From Phycisphaerales bacterium (GTDB lineage Bacteria > Planctomycetota > Phycisphaerae > SM23-33), in assembly GCA_018645065.1 (NCBI GenBank), contig JABGPF010000022.1:1-33856 (forward strand): 33,856 nt of DNA, given 5' to 3'. Below are positions 23,813-32,718 of this stretch, in pieces. Position 1 is the stretch's first letter. Each line of letters opens with the position of its first letter. A program made the position numbers and the translations under genes. The notes beneath the pieces are model-generated. The model was given only the letters and a program-made list of their open reading frames with translations. It did no database searches and was not told where the DNA came from.

Positions 23813-26694
23813 AACATATAACCACCATTTTAATATCGGTTGCTGTTCTGGCCGGCGGATTGCTCGCCGAAGAACCGCAAAACCACCACTCCGACGGGAC
23901 CCGGTGCGTGCCCCTGCACCGCCTGGGCCTGAAGGATATCGATGACCGAAGCATCCTGCCGACCATGCCGCGTTCGATGCCCATGTCCACGAAAAACACG
24001 TGCGGCATGTGTCACGAATACGGTGTTATCGCAGACGGTCTGCACTTTAACTCCACAAAGGGCCTGGCTTCAGGCCGACCGGGCGAACCCTGGGTGCTGG
24101 TCGATGCCGAGACCGGTACGCACTTGCCCCTGTCGAATCGAGCGTGGAAAGGGCTCTATAAGCCCGAGGACGTGGGGCTAACGCCCTGGACGTTCACCCA
24201 GCGGTTTGGGCGTCACATGCCTGGCGGTGATATGGCCGCTCCCAAAGACACCCTCAGCGACCTGAACGCTCGTTGGAACGTGTCGGGAAAAGCTGAGATC
24301 AACTGCCTGGCCTGCCACAACGGTTCGTTCAAGCAGGACCACAGCGAGTGGGCCAAACAGATGGCCCGCGAAAACTTCATGTGGGCGGGCACTGCTGCCT
24401 CAGGCCTGGGCGAAGTTGGCGGAATGGGCTCCAGGCAGCCTGATGTGTGGGACTACACTAAAGGCCCCAGCCCCGATGACACTGGTTTTGCAACGCCCCC
24501 GGCGGTTACATACGACCTGTCGCAGTTCGATTCAAAGAACAGGGCGATGCTCGATGTAGGCAGCCCGAAAGACAAAAGCTGCCTGAGCTGCCACTCTACA
24601 GTCACCACCGGTCAGAGCAAATGGCGCAGCGATCGCGATGTTCACTCTGCCGCTGGTTTGAGCTGCGTGTCGTGTCACCGAAACGGCATCTCGCACAATA
24701 TCGTGCGCGGATACCCCGGTGAGGCCAAACTCCGCAAGGATCCGGACGTCGCGTCCCTGTCCTGCAAAGGCTGCCACATCGGAACAGACGGTACTGGCGC
24801 CCGGGCGATGGGCGGACGGCTTGGAGCTCCGGTTCCCAAGCACGCCGGACTACCCCCTGTCCATATGAAAAAGTTGACCTGCACGGCTTGTCACTCGGGC
24901 CCCATGCCCAAGAGCGAGCCTACCAGAGTTCGGACCGCACGCATGAACCGCATGGGAATCTTCGGACGAGCCCAGTGGTACACTGAGGCTCCGAATATCT
25001 CCGCGGGCGTGTTTGTCAAGGGCGATGACGGTAAAATCGGACCGCGCAAGATGATCTGGCCGGCGTTCTGGGCTCGCCTGGACGGTGATAAAGTCACCCC
25101 GATCCTGCCCAAGGAAGTAGCCCCGCTGACCAAGGGCGTTTTTGGCGGACAACAGCAGATCGCTGAAATCCTCAATATTCTGGCCGGACCGATCGCAGAA
25201 GATTACGGCAAGAAGGCCTCTACCGGCAGGCAGGACCTGATCAAGAAATATAAAATCGGCGGTCTTCCGGTATTCCTGCATGGTGGAAAGTTATATAAGC
25301 TTACCGCTGACGGCGGACTGGATGTTTCAGAGTTCAAAGGGCAGGCTCCGATGATGATCGGACCGTTCGCTCGAGACTGGAATGGCGAAATCCTGACGCT
25401 ACTTCGCGATCTGGACCCCGAAGCCGAACCGACCGACACCACCGAATTCCTGAACGAAATGCCCAAGAAGCGACAGGATATTCTCGTAGTCCTGAAGGGA
25501 ATGGTCAAATCGCTTGGGGATATTGCCCCTGAGGGCGAAGTTCCGGCGTTTGATTTTGGTGACGTTGCGTACATACGAGACCTCGTTTCCACTCCGCAAG
25601 AAGAGGACAAGGAAGCGGGCATTAGAGAGGATCTCGACAAAATGAGTTGGCGGCTTGTTCCGGTGAACACCGGCGCAGCGCGTCTTGCGGTTCCCCGTTT
25701 CGCGTGGATGACCAAAGATGGCGATAAGGTTTCGCTCAGGCCCCTGATTCCCGACGTTGTTATCGCAGGCGTTGCAGCCACCGCTGAGGTTGAAGAATCC
25801 TTCACCGAGCAGCAGGTTGGAACAGTTTTGGCGAGACTCCAGGCGAAAAATGGCGGAAAGTATGCTTATATCTCCAGCGGTAAGCTGTTCTCGCTGGCCG
25901 ACGGCGGTAAGGTTGTCGCAAGCGATAATCCCGCTGCAGAGGCCTACTCCTGGCCGATGGCGCACGGTGTTCGCCCCGCTCCCCAGGCTCTGGGCGCCGG
26001 TGGTTGCACTGATTGCCACTCGACGGATTCGGCGTTCTTCTTCGGTAAGGTAAAGGGTACCGGACCGCTGCTGACTGACGCGGCGGATGTTAAGTCAATG
26101 CACCAAATGCAGGAACTTGACCCCGGTTTCCACGGTATGTTCGGTATGACCTTCGTGTTCCGACCGATCTTCAAAGCCGTACTGTTTGGAGTCGCCTTCC
26201 TTATCGCCGCACTACTGGCCGGTTATGCGATGCTGCTGATTCGCAAACTGACCAAAGTCGCGGGCGAAACCGATAAGTTCTGCTTCCCGCTACTGGACAA
26301 ACTAGCTGGGCTGGTTGTCGCGGGCGTTGCATCGATTCTGATCTTCACGGGATTCCTCCCGGTGATTACGGGTTCTGTTATCAGCGGATGGATGCTGATT
26401 GCCCATGTCCTGCTGGGCGCCGTCTTTGCGGTTGCTCTGCTTGGAATTATCTTCTTCCGCGCTTCGGCGTGCAGCCAGGCTGATTCAACGCGATTCAACC
26501 TCGGGCAGAAGATTGGTTTCTGGATGTTGGCTTCCTTTGGATTCTTCCTGGTGTTGACAGCCGCTCTGGCGACTCTTCCGGTTCTCGGAATGGGTTGGCA
26601 GACGCTTATGGCTACTTTGCACCTGTGCATGGGTATTGGCGCGGTTGTGTCGATTATCGTGTACGTGGTTGGATCAATCGGTAAGAAGGTCTGA
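23809..26694 (+). CDS. heptaheme c-type cytochrome with C-terminal membrane domain
   Basis: Protein of 961 aa starting at TTG, which overlaps the previous stop as TTGA; GAGG lies just upstream. Signal peptide MKHITTILISVAVLAGGLLA. Seven CxxCH heme sites begin at residues 65 (CGMCH), 166 (CLACH), 258 (CLSCH), 286 (CVSCH), 319 (CKGCH), 358 (CTACH) and 733 (CTDCH). Residues about 380-725 contain no heme site and no domain I recognise. The C-terminal 180 residues hold about five hydrophobic helices, with His residues inside two of them (IAHVLLG, ATLHLCMG) that could ligate heme b. This layout suits electron transfer between periplasm and the quinone pool or another carrier. Direction and partners are unknown; neighbours suggest a link to sugar oxidation and to flavin transfer by ApbE. 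Confidence 0.85.
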   Translation: MKHITTILISVAVLAGGLLAEEPQNHHSDGTRCVPLHRLGLKDIDDRSILPTMPRSMPMSTKNTCGMCHEYGVIADGLHFNSTKGLASGRPGEPWVLVDAETGTHLPLSNRAWKGLYKPEDVGLTPWTFTQRFGRHMPGGDMAAPKDTLSDLNARWNVSGKAEINCLACHNGSFKQDHSEWAKQMARENFMWAGTAASGLGEVGGMGSRQPDVWDYTKGPSPDDTGFATPPAVTYDLSQFDSKNRAMLDVGSPKDKSCLSCHSTVTTGQSKWRSDRDVHSAAGLSCVSCHRNGISHNIVRGYPGEAKLRKDPDVASLSCKGCHIGTDGTGARAMGGRLGAPVPKHAGLPPVHMKKLTCTACHSGPMPKSEPTRVRTARMNRMGIFGRAQWYTEAPNISAGVFVKGDDGKIGPRKMIWPAFWARLDGDKVTPILPKEVAPLTKGVFGGQQQIAEILNILAGPIAEDYGKKASTGRQDLIKKYKIGGLPVFLHGGKLYKLTADGGLDVSEFKGQAPMMIGPFARDWNGEILTLLRDLDPEAEPTDTTEFLNEMPKKRQDILVVLKGMVKSLGDIAPEGEVPAFDFGDVAYIRDLVSTPQEEDKEAGIREDLDKMSWRLVPVNTGAARLAVPRFAWMTKDGDKVSLRPLIPDVVIAGVAATAEVEESFTEQQVGTVLARLQAKNGGKYAYISSGKLFSLADGGKVVASDNPAAEAYSWPMAHGVRPAPQALGAGGCTDCHSTDSAFFFGKVKGTGPLLTDAADVKSMHQMQELDPGFHGMFGMTFVFRPIFKAVLFGVAFLIAALLAGYAMLLIRKLTKVAGETDKFCFPLLDKLAGLVVAGVASILIFTGFLPVITGSVISGWMLIAHVLLGAVFAVALLGIIFFRASACSQADSTRFNLGQKIGFWMLASFGFFLVLTAALATLPVLGMGWQTLMATLHLCMGIGAVVSIIVYVVGSIGKKV

Positions 26695-26708
26695 TCAGGA
26701 GTTGAACC

Positions 26709-27674
26709 ATGGGCGATGCGGCGTTAAATCTGCACCGGTTCGCCCACGAGGCGATGACCGTTACGTTTGAAGCGGTCATCGCCCATGATGACGCGGTTCT
26801 GGCGCGCCAGGCCGCAGGGGCGGCGTTCAGGGAAGTCGATCGTCTTGAACGTCTTATGAGCCGCTTCGACGCCTGCAGCGATATAGCTCAGGTAAACCGC
26901 CTTGCCCCGGGCGAGTGCGTCGGAGTGGATATTGAAGTTTTCGAGTGTCTGGCGATCGCCGCAGAAATGTGGGCCGATACGCTAGGCGCCTTCGACGCGA
27001 CCATCGGCGCGGTCATGAAATACGCCGAGGTCGACAACGTTCCCCCTCCCGGTCCGGAAGACGAATCCCCCGAACACGCCCTGGACAGGGTCCGTATGGA
27101 CAGGCTCATTATGGACCGTGACGGGTTCCTGGTCGGTGTGAGAGAGGCTGGAGGCGAGTATTCAGACGGTTGCGTCTCGGTGGATCTCGGAGCTATCGGA
27201 AAGGGGTTCGCTCTGGACAAGATGATCGAGATCTTCGAACACTGGGAGATCGATAACGCACTCGTCCATGGCGGAACCAGCACTGTAAGGGTTATTGGTT
27301 CACCAGGGCCTGAGGGTTGGCCTATTGCTATTGGCGGTCCCTGGGCTGAAGAAGCCGGTATCGAACGAGTGCTAATGACCTCAGGGGCACTCAGCGGATC
27401 GGGCACACAAGCTCGCGGAGAGCATATTGTAGACCCGCGAACCGGCGGACCTGCCGACGGACCGCTGGCTGCGTGGGTGATTTGTCATACCGGTGCGGTC
27501 GCCGACGCACTGTCAACGGCGCTTATGGTCATGTCAATAGAGGAAGCCGAAAGCTACTGCAAAGACCACGAAGATATCACCGTTCTGCTGGTTGTGCCCG
27601 ACGAAACGGCGCCCGAAGGCGGGCGGATTTTGGTGCTCGGAGCCAAACGGAGAGACAATTTCGAAATTTTTTAG
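26709..27674 (+). CDS. apbE: FAD:protein FMN transferase (ApbE family)
   Basis: Protein of 321 aa. ApbE enzymes use FAD to attach FMN to a Thr or Ser of target redox proteins. Visible: an N-terminal LxRLMSRFD-like region, VDLGAIGKGFALD (158-170), GGTSTV, and DALSTA (266-271), which holds the Mg-binding Asp and Thr. The start has GGAG at 7-9 nt. No signal peptide or lipobox is seen, unlike E. coli ApbE, so it may act in the cytoplasm or the leader may be unrecognised. It lies 14 nt after the heptaheme cytochrome gene, so the two are co-transcribed. No FMN-bind domain or clear flavinylation motif was seen in the window. Confidence 0.85.
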   Translation: MGDAALNLHRFAHEAMTVTFEAVIAHDDAVLARQAAGAAFREVDRLERLMSRFDACSDIAQVNRLAPGECVGVDIEVFECLAIAAEMWADTLGAFDATIGAVMKYAEVDNVPPPGPEDESPEHALDRVRMDRLIMDRDGFLVGVREAGGEYSDGCVSVDLGAIGKGFALDKMIEIFEHWEIDNALVHGGTSTVRVIGSPGPEGWPIAIGGPWAEEAGIERVLMTSGALSGSGTQARGEHIVDPRTGGPADGPLAAWVICHTGAVADALSTALMVMSIEEAESYCKDHEDITVLLVVPDETAPEGGRILVLGAKRRDNFEIF

Positions 27675-27685
27675 AAAAACCACTG

Positions 27686-27714
27686 GTGATAATTGCTCGC
27701 TTATACGTTATAAT
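27686..27714 (+). promoter_or_regulatory. candidate promoter for the discoidin-like lipoprotein operon
   Basis: A perfect TATAAT (27709-27714) with GTGATA (27686-27691, 4 of 6) at 17-nt spacing. It lies just after the apbE stop and 105 nt before the next gene, so it probably starts a new transcript. Confidence 0.5.
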
Positions 27715-27722
27715 GATGGGTC

Positions 27723-27755
27723 CAGGATTGGCAGCTGCGTTAGCTGGTGATCCTG
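27723..27755 (+). promoter_or_regulatory. hairpin in the 5' leader of the lipoprotein gene
   Basis: Outer arms CAGGAT (27723-27728) and ATCCTG (27750-27755), inner arms CAGCT (27732-27736) and AGCTG (27742-27746), loop GCGTT, with a 3x3 internal loop that allows two G-U pairs. It begins 9 nt after the -10 box and about 65 nt before the ATG, so it would sit at the very 5' end of the mRNA, a position suited to mRNA stabilisation. No riboswitch class was recognised. Confidence 0.35.
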
Positions 27756-27819
27756 CCCCGCCAGACTTATTCCAAAAAGCGAACAAAGAATGGTTAACCC
27801 CGTAATACGAGGCAAAATG

Positions 27820-28626
27820 ATGAAGGACATGAAACTGATGAACATATTCACAATAGCCCTGCTCGCCGGTGCAATGATTTTCGCCGGTTGCGGACCGAAG
27901 AAGGACACGCCCACCGATAAAGGCGATGGCGACGGCTCGAATGTGACGACGGCCCCGGCTCCCACCGGTACGAATGGCACGACTACAGTCAAGACTCCGA
28001 CCGTGACAACCACTAAAGTCAAGAAAGTCGTTCTGGACATCAAGCTTCCCAAAGCCATGTTCAAAGGCACGCCTGTCCCGATGAGTGAAGATAATATCGC
28101 CAAAGGTCGCGCCAAAGGCGAAGAACGCCCCGTGATCAAGGTGCCCGATGGTACGGTCAATCTGGCGTTGGGTAAGAAGGTTACGTCCAACGAGTCGCTT
28201 CCGGTAGTTGGCGATCTGGAAATGGTCACAGACGGTGATAAGTCCGGTGAAGACGGACACAACGTTGACATCGGATTCGGAAAGAAGTGGGTCGCGATCG
28301 ATCTGGGCGAAAAAGCGAACATCTACGGTGTTTCAGTTTGGCATTTCCACGGACAGGCACGAGCCTACCGCGACGTAATCATTGAAGTAGCCGACGACGA
28401 AGATTTCCTCACAAACGCCAAGACCATCTTCAACAGCGATCACAATAATTCCTACGGTATGGGAATGGGCGAGCAGATGGGCTACGTTGAAACCAACGAA
28501 GGCAAGTACATGTACTGCCCCAAGGGCACCACAGGACGTTTCGTACGCCTGCACAGCTTCGGAAATACGTCGAACGACCAGAACCACTACATCGAAGTCG
28601 AGGTCTACGGTAAGCCCATTAAATAA
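27820..28626 (+). CDS. discoidin-like lipoprotein, paralog 1
   Basis: Protein of 268 aa. The ATG at 27820 is chosen because CGAGG is 7 nt upstream; other in-frame ATGs at 27790 and 27817 fit less well. Lipoprotein signal ends in IFAGC. A Thr/Lys/Pro-rich linker follows, then at about residues 100-268 a beta-sandwich resembling F5/8C or galactose-binding domains (VNLALGKKVTSNE, VAIDLGEKANIYGV, GRFVRLHSFGN, HYIEVEVYG). It may bind sugars at the cell surface. It is closely similar to the lipoprotein at 30392; the downstream gene begins on its last base. Confidence 0.75.
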   Translation: MKDMKLMNIFTIALLAGAMIFAGCGPKKDTPTDKGDGDGSNVTTAPAPTGTNGTTTVKTPTVTTTKVKKVVLDIKLPKAMFKGTPVPMSEDNIAKGRAKGEERPVIKVPDGTVNLALGKKVTSNESLPVVGDLEMVTDGDKSGEDGHNVDIGFGKKWVAIDLGEKANIYGVSVWHFHGQARAYRDVIIEVADDEDFLTNAKTIFNSDHNNSYGMGMGEQMGYVETNEGKYMYCPKGTTGRFVRLHSFGNTSNDQNHYIEVEVYGKPIK

Positions 28627-30269
28627 TGAACCGCACTCTAACCAGCCTCGGCGTGTTGATCCTGATTGTCGCCGCCGCGGCGACGATAAGGTTAGTGCAT
28701 CTGGACAATCGCCCCATGCACACCGACGAGGCTGTGCATGGCGCGAAGTTCGGAGACCTGTTGGAAAAGGGATCTTACAAATACGATCCTCACGAATTCC
28801 ACGGTCCGACGCTTAACTATCTAACTATTCCCGTCGTCCGTATGGGCGGCGGGAATACTATTGCGCAGACCACAGAGGTGCAACTGCGAATCGTACCGGC
28901 GATTTGCGGAATACTGCTCATCGCGGGGTTATGGATTATCAGAGACGCCATCGGGTTGCGCGCAATGCTGTGTGCAGCGGCGCTGTGTGCAGTCTCACCG
29001 GCGATGATCTTCTACAGCCGCTACTACATCCAGGAAATGCTCCTGATATGTTTCACCTTCTTTGCAATCGCGGCATTCTGGCGATCCGCACAGAAGGGGG
29101 CTGTAGCGAAGTTCGTCTGGTTGGCGATAGCGGGCATAAGCATCGGACTCATGCACGCTACGAAAGAAACGTGCATAATAGCGATGTTCGCAATGTTCGT
29201 AGGAGGCCTTTACGTCGCAGTGCTCTCGCTGATTGCGGGAAACGGATGGACCAGGCGAAAAATGATATCCCTGTCGATCGCCGGCGCCGTTGTGCTCGTT
29301 GCCGCCGCTTTGGTCTCGGTCATCTTGTTCTCGTCGCTGTTTACTCATAAAGCCGGAATATCAGACTCAATCACCTCGATTACAGGGTACATTATCCGTT
29401 CCGATGGTGAAGGTTCCGCCGGAAACCACAGCTATCCGTGGTATCACTACTTGCGAATCGTCACCTGGTGGCAGGTGGACGATGGGTCGATCTGGACCGA
29501 AATGCTCGTGGTGATTCTCGCGGTTGTCGGCCTGATCGCCGGTCTGATCGGAAAAGGCTGCGGGAAGGTGAGTATTCCGTTCGTGCGGTTCGTGGGTGTT
29601 TTCACAGTCGTGATGACGGTTGTGTATTCGACGCTCTCGTACAAGACGCCGTGGTGCTTGCTGGGCTTCTTCCACGGGATGATCCTGCTTGCGGGAATCG
29701 GAGCCGCAGTGCTGCTGCGGATTGCGAAACCTGCACCACTCAAGGCGGTTGTTGCCGTTGTGCTGCTGGCTGCGACGAGTCATTTGGCATGGCAGGGGTG
29801 GCGGGGAAGTTTTTCCCAGTGCGCCGAACCGACCAACCCCTACGTTTATTCGCATACGACCTGGGATGTGCCTGAACTTGCCCGTATGGTAAGGGATATC
29901 GCCAGTAAGCATCCCGACAAGAACGCGATGCACGTGCAGGTTATCTGTGCGGACAATGACCCCTGGCCGTTCCCGTGGTACCTGCGAGATTTCCCGCGCC
30001 TGGATATAAGAGTGTTTCATAAGGACGGTCGGATCCTGCCCTGGCAGCTGGCGCCGATCATTATCTACCGCCCGGATCTGAGCGCGGCGGTCGAAGATAC
30101 TCTGACTATAAAAATGCTCCAGACGCCTCCGTATTCCTGGTACAACCCCGCTGCCAAAGAGGGCCAGGATCCTCGCAGTTGGGAGCTTCGCCCCGGAGCC
30201 CCGCTTTCTGTGCGGATTGATCGTGCGATACTAAAGCAATATCAAGCCGCACAAGACAAATCGAAATAG
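28626..30269 (+). CDS. Agl23-like (TIGR03663) multi-pass membrane protein, glycosyltransferase-like
   Basis: Integral membrane protein of 547 aa. The ATG overlaps the last base of the previous stop. It starts with a membrane helix, then HTDEAVHG (residues 32-39), the extracytoplasmic acidic motif typical of PMT/ArnT-like GT-C enzymes. Eight to ten further hydrophobic segments follow and a soluble tail from about residue 405 with NPYVYSHTTWDVPEL. This fits TIGR03663, annotated as a flippase-associated Agl23-like protein. By analogy it may use lipid-linked sugars on the outer face of the membrane; no substrate is known. It lies between two discoidin-like lipoprotein paralogs. Confidence 0.75.
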   Translation: MNRTLTSLGVLILIVAAAATIRLVHLDNRPMHTDEAVHGAKFGDLLEKGSYKYDPHEFHGPTLNYLTIPVVRMGGGNTIAQTTEVQLRIVPAICGILLIAGLWIIRDAIGLRAMLCAAALCAVSPAMIFYSRYYIQEMLLICFTFFAIAAFWRSAQKGAVAKFVWLAIAGISIGLMHATKETCIIAMFAMFVGGLYVAVLSLIAGNGWTRRKMISLSIAGAVVLVAAALVSVILFSSLFTHKAGISDSITSITGYIIRSDGEGSAGNHSYPWYHYLRIVTWWQVDDGSIWTEMLVVILAVVGLIAGLIGKGCGKVSIPFVRFVGVFTVVMTVVYSTLSYKTPWCLLGFFHGMILLAGIGAAVLLRIAKPAPLKAVVAVVLLAATSHLAWQGWRGSFSQCAEPTNPYVYSHTTWDVPELARMVRDIASKHPDKNAMHVQVICADNDPWPFPWYLRDFPRLDIRVFHKDGRILPWQLAPIIIYRPDLSAAVEDTLTIKMLQTPPYSWYNPAAKEGQDPRSWELRPGAPLSVRIDRAILKQYQAAQDKSK

Positions 30270-30313
30270 CATTTCCTCGCGATAATTTTCAAATTTCGCA
30301 AAATTCCACTGAT

Positions 30314-30326
30314 GACACCTGGTGTC
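30314..30326 (+). promoter_or_regulatory. 13-nt palindrome upstream of lipoprotein paralog 2
   Basis: GACACC-T-GGTGTC is a perfect inverted repeat with a 1-nt centre, 66 nt upstream of the ATG at 30392, in the 122-nt gap after the Agl23-like gene. It has the form of a dimeric regulator site. No matching promoter boxes were found. Confidence 0.3.
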
Positions 30327-30391
30327 TCGTTCGTCCTAAGTATGCATGCACATCAGGGACGAATTGAGAATCCAAAAACACGAGGTGGAAA

Positions 30392-31177
30392 ATGAAGAAC
30401 GCGAAATTAGCAATTGTATTTACTGTAGTTTTCATGACGACAATAGCGATCATCGCCGGTTGCAATGATGAGAAGCCAGTCCAGTCAGTCGATACCGCCA
30501 ATGCAGGCCAGACAGTAGTGCATGGGGCGTCTGTGGTCGGCCCGGTTGTGACCGGCAAGCCGACCAGAGTTCCCAAGGTGGAACTCATCATTGCGTTTCC
30601 CAAGGCTGCGTGTGCTCCCACGCCTGTACCTATAAAGGAGCCCAATATCGCCAAACTTCGCCCCGCAGGCGTTGCCCGCCCGGTGATCATGGTTCCAAAA
30701 GGCGCCGTGAATCTCGCTCTTGGAAAACCGGTGACATCAAATGAAATTCTACCGGTAATTGGCGAGTTGAAAATGGTCACCGATGGCGAAAAGTCTGGTG
30801 AAGATGGTTACAATGTCGACCTTGGTTTCGGCAGGAAGTGGGTGCAGATCGACCTGGACCTGCGGGCCAATCTCTATGGCGTGTCATTGTGGCACTATCA
30901 CAAGGGCTCCAGGGCCTATCGCGATGTGATTATTGAAGTCGCCGACGATGAAGATTTCACCGAGAATGTCCAGATTGTGTTCAATAGCGATCACGATAAT
31001 TCTTACGGTAAGGGGATCGGCGACAATATGGGGTATGTCGAAACGAACGAAGGGAAGTTCATATACTGCCCCAAGGGCACGACAGGCCGCTATGTACGCC
31101 TCCACAGCCAGGGCAATACTTCCAACGATCAGAACCACTACGTGGAAGTCGAGATTTACGGTACACCAGTAAAATGA
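30392..31177 (+). CDS. discoidin-like lipoprotein, paralog 2
   Basis: Protein of 261 aa, ATG preceded by GAGGTGG. Lipoprotein signal (VFMTTIAIIAGC, lipobox IAGC). From about residue 105 it is very similar to the lipoprotein at 27820: shared VNLALGK, VTSNE, SRAYRDVIIEVADDEDF-type, MGYVETNEGK, YCPKGTTGR and NTSNDQNHY. The N-terminal linkers differ, so the domain is conserved while the tether is free to vary. Presumed role is surface binding of carbohydrate. It ends before a strong hairpin. Confidence 0.75.
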   Translation: MKNAKLAIVFTVVFMTTIAIIAGCNDEKPVQSVDTANAGQTVVHGASVVGPVVTGKPTRVPKVELIIAFPKAACAPTPVPIKEPNIAKLRPAGVARPVIMVPKGAVNLALGKPVTSNEILPVIGELKMVTDGEKSGEDGYNVDLGFGRKWVQIDLDLRANLYGVSLWHYHKGSRAYRDVIIEVADDEDFTENVQIVFNSDHDNSYGKGIGDNMGYVETNEGKFIYCPKGTTGRYVRLHSQGNTSNDQNHYVEVEIYGTPVK

Positions 31178-31191
31178 GTATCCTGAACGTT

Positions 31192-31226
31192 GCGGGCGGG
31201 CAATGGGGGTAGTATTGTCCGCCCGC
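31192..31226 (+). terminator. strong GC hairpin, possible terminator
   Basis: The 13-bp stem 31192-31204 / 31214-31226 has one G-U pair and a 9-nt G-rich loop. It starts 14 nt after the lipoprotein stop. No U-run follows, so it may instead protect the mRNA 3' end or act with Rho. Confidence 0.45.
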
Positions 31227-31311
31227 TGCTGGTATCCTTTGAAGCGTGAGCATCGGGTTCGGAACCGGGCAGTCATAAATGGTGCGCGATAACGCTGATG
31301 AGGATCTCAAC

Positions 31312-32664
31312 ATGGCCCAGAATCGTAGAGACGGAGTATCGCGTCGCGAGTTCATGAGCACCGCCGCTCTGGCCGCAGGGACTGTAGCAATCGTGCCCTC
31401 GCATGTGCTTGGCGCTAAGAGCGGTTCGACTCCGCCCAGCGATACCGTTAACATCGCCCAGATCGGTTGTGGAGGGAAGGGATCCAGCGACTGTCGCTTT
31501 GCTGAGAAGGCCGGCGGGAAAATAGTCGCCCTCTGCGACGTGGATTCGCGCCGCGCCGCGGGTATTTTCAACGCGTATGGAAAGCGTGCGAAAACCTTCA
31601 AAGACTTCCGCAAGCTGCTGGAGAAAATGGGTTCCGATATCGATGCGGTTGTGGTCTCCACCGCCGACCATATGCACGCGAGAATTTCGTTGCAGGCTAT
31701 ACAAATGGGCAAAGGCGTTTACTGCCAAAAACCCCTCACGCGAACCGTCAAGGAATCCCGCATGATCGCCCAGGCCGCCGCCAAACACAAAGTGGCGACG
31801 CAAATGGGTATCCAGGCCCACAGCTCTGGAAGCCACCAATTGACCGGTGATTTCATTCGCGCCGGGGCTATAGGAACCGTGCGCGAGGTGCATATATGGA
31901 CCGACCGCCCCGTGAAATGGTGGCCCCAGGGAATGGGGGCTCCTTCCGGCAAGCATTCGGCGCCAAAGGAGCTTTCGTGGGATTTGTGGGTTGGAGTGGC
32001 CCCCGAGCGAGCGTATCACCCGAGCTACCTTCCGTTTGTATGGAGAGGTTGGGTTGGGTTTGGTACGGGAGCTTTGGGCGATATCGGCTGTCACGCGTTT
32101 GATTCGCCGTTCCTGGCGTTGGGGCTGGGCGCTCCGTCGAGCGTAAAAGCTGTCTCCTCGGAGTTTAACAAGATCAGCTTCCCGAAGTGGTCGATTGTCG
32201 AATACCAGTTCCCTGCTGTTGGCGATCGTCCTGCGGTGAAGCTGGTCTGGTACGATGGGGGAAAGAAGCCTCCGCGTCCGAAGGAGTTGGAGAAGTCCCG
32301 CAGTTGGGGTAGTAACGGTAAGCTCTACATTGGCGACAAGGGCAAGATGTTCAACGGGCAGATTATACCCGAAACCAAACGTCGTGCATTCGGTAAACCG
32401 CCTCGGGTTCTGCAGCGGCCCGGCGACCACTATGGCGACTGGATAAACGCCTGCAAAGGCGCCAAAAAGGACGGTAAGCCAGTAGTGCCCGGCGCAAACT
32501 TCGCATACTCCGGACCCCTGACCGAAGCGGTGCTGCTGGGAAATATAGCCTTGTATTATCCCGGTGAAGAACTAAAGTGGGACTCACAGAAGATGACGTT
32601 CACCAACAAACCCCAAGCCGATGCGCTCCTTACCAGCGAATATCGCGAAGGTTGGAAACTGTAG
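31312..32664 (+). CDS. Tat-exported Gfo/Idh/MocA family oxidoreductase
   Basis: Protein of 450 aa starting at ATG 31312 with GAGGAT upstream; an earlier ATG at 31279 is in frame but adds an acidic stretch before the signal. Twin-arginine signal SRREFMS, followed by an Ala-rich hydrophobic stretch ending near VLGAKS. The nucleotide-binding loop is GCGGKG (52-57). The usual EKP motif reads CQKP (138-141). GALGDIGCHAFDSP holds the conserved Asp/His region. The overall layout is that of planctomycete secreted Gfo/Idh/MocA proteins, whose substrates are mostly unknown. It differs clearly from the copy at 22397, so this is a second subfamily and not a recent duplicate. Confidence 0.85.
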   Translation: MAQNRRDGVSRREFMSTAALAAGTVAIVPSHVLGAKSGSTPPSDTVNIAQIGCGGKGSSDCRFAEKAGGKIVALCDVDSRRAAGIFNAYGKRAKTFKDFRKLLEKMGSDIDAVVVSTADHMHARISLQAIQMGKGVYCQKPLTRTVKESRMIAQAAAKHKVATQMGIQAHSSGSHQLTGDFIRAGAIGTVREVHIWTDRPVKWWPQGMGAPSGKHSAPKELSWDLWVGVAPERAYHPSYLPFVWRGWVGFGTGALGDIGCHAFDSPFLALGLGAPSSVKAVSSEFNKISFPKWSIVEYQFPAVGDRPAVKLVWYDGGKKPPRPKELEKSRSWGSNGKLYIGDKGKMFNGQIIPETKRRAFGKPPRVLQRPGDHYGDWINACKGAKKDGKPVVPGANFAYSGPLTEAVLLGNIALYYPGEELKWDSQKMTFTNKPQADALLTSEYREGWKL

Positions 32665-32718
32665 GGGTTAGCAAAACTACCCGAGCCAATCCGCCATAAC
32701 CATAGTGGAAATGCAAAA

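Noticed and set aside
31273-32430. 385-aa open frame antisense to the second Gfo/Idh/MocA gene
   Set aside because: Overlaps a gene with Tat signal, Rossmann loop and full-length family match; the antisense product shows no family features.
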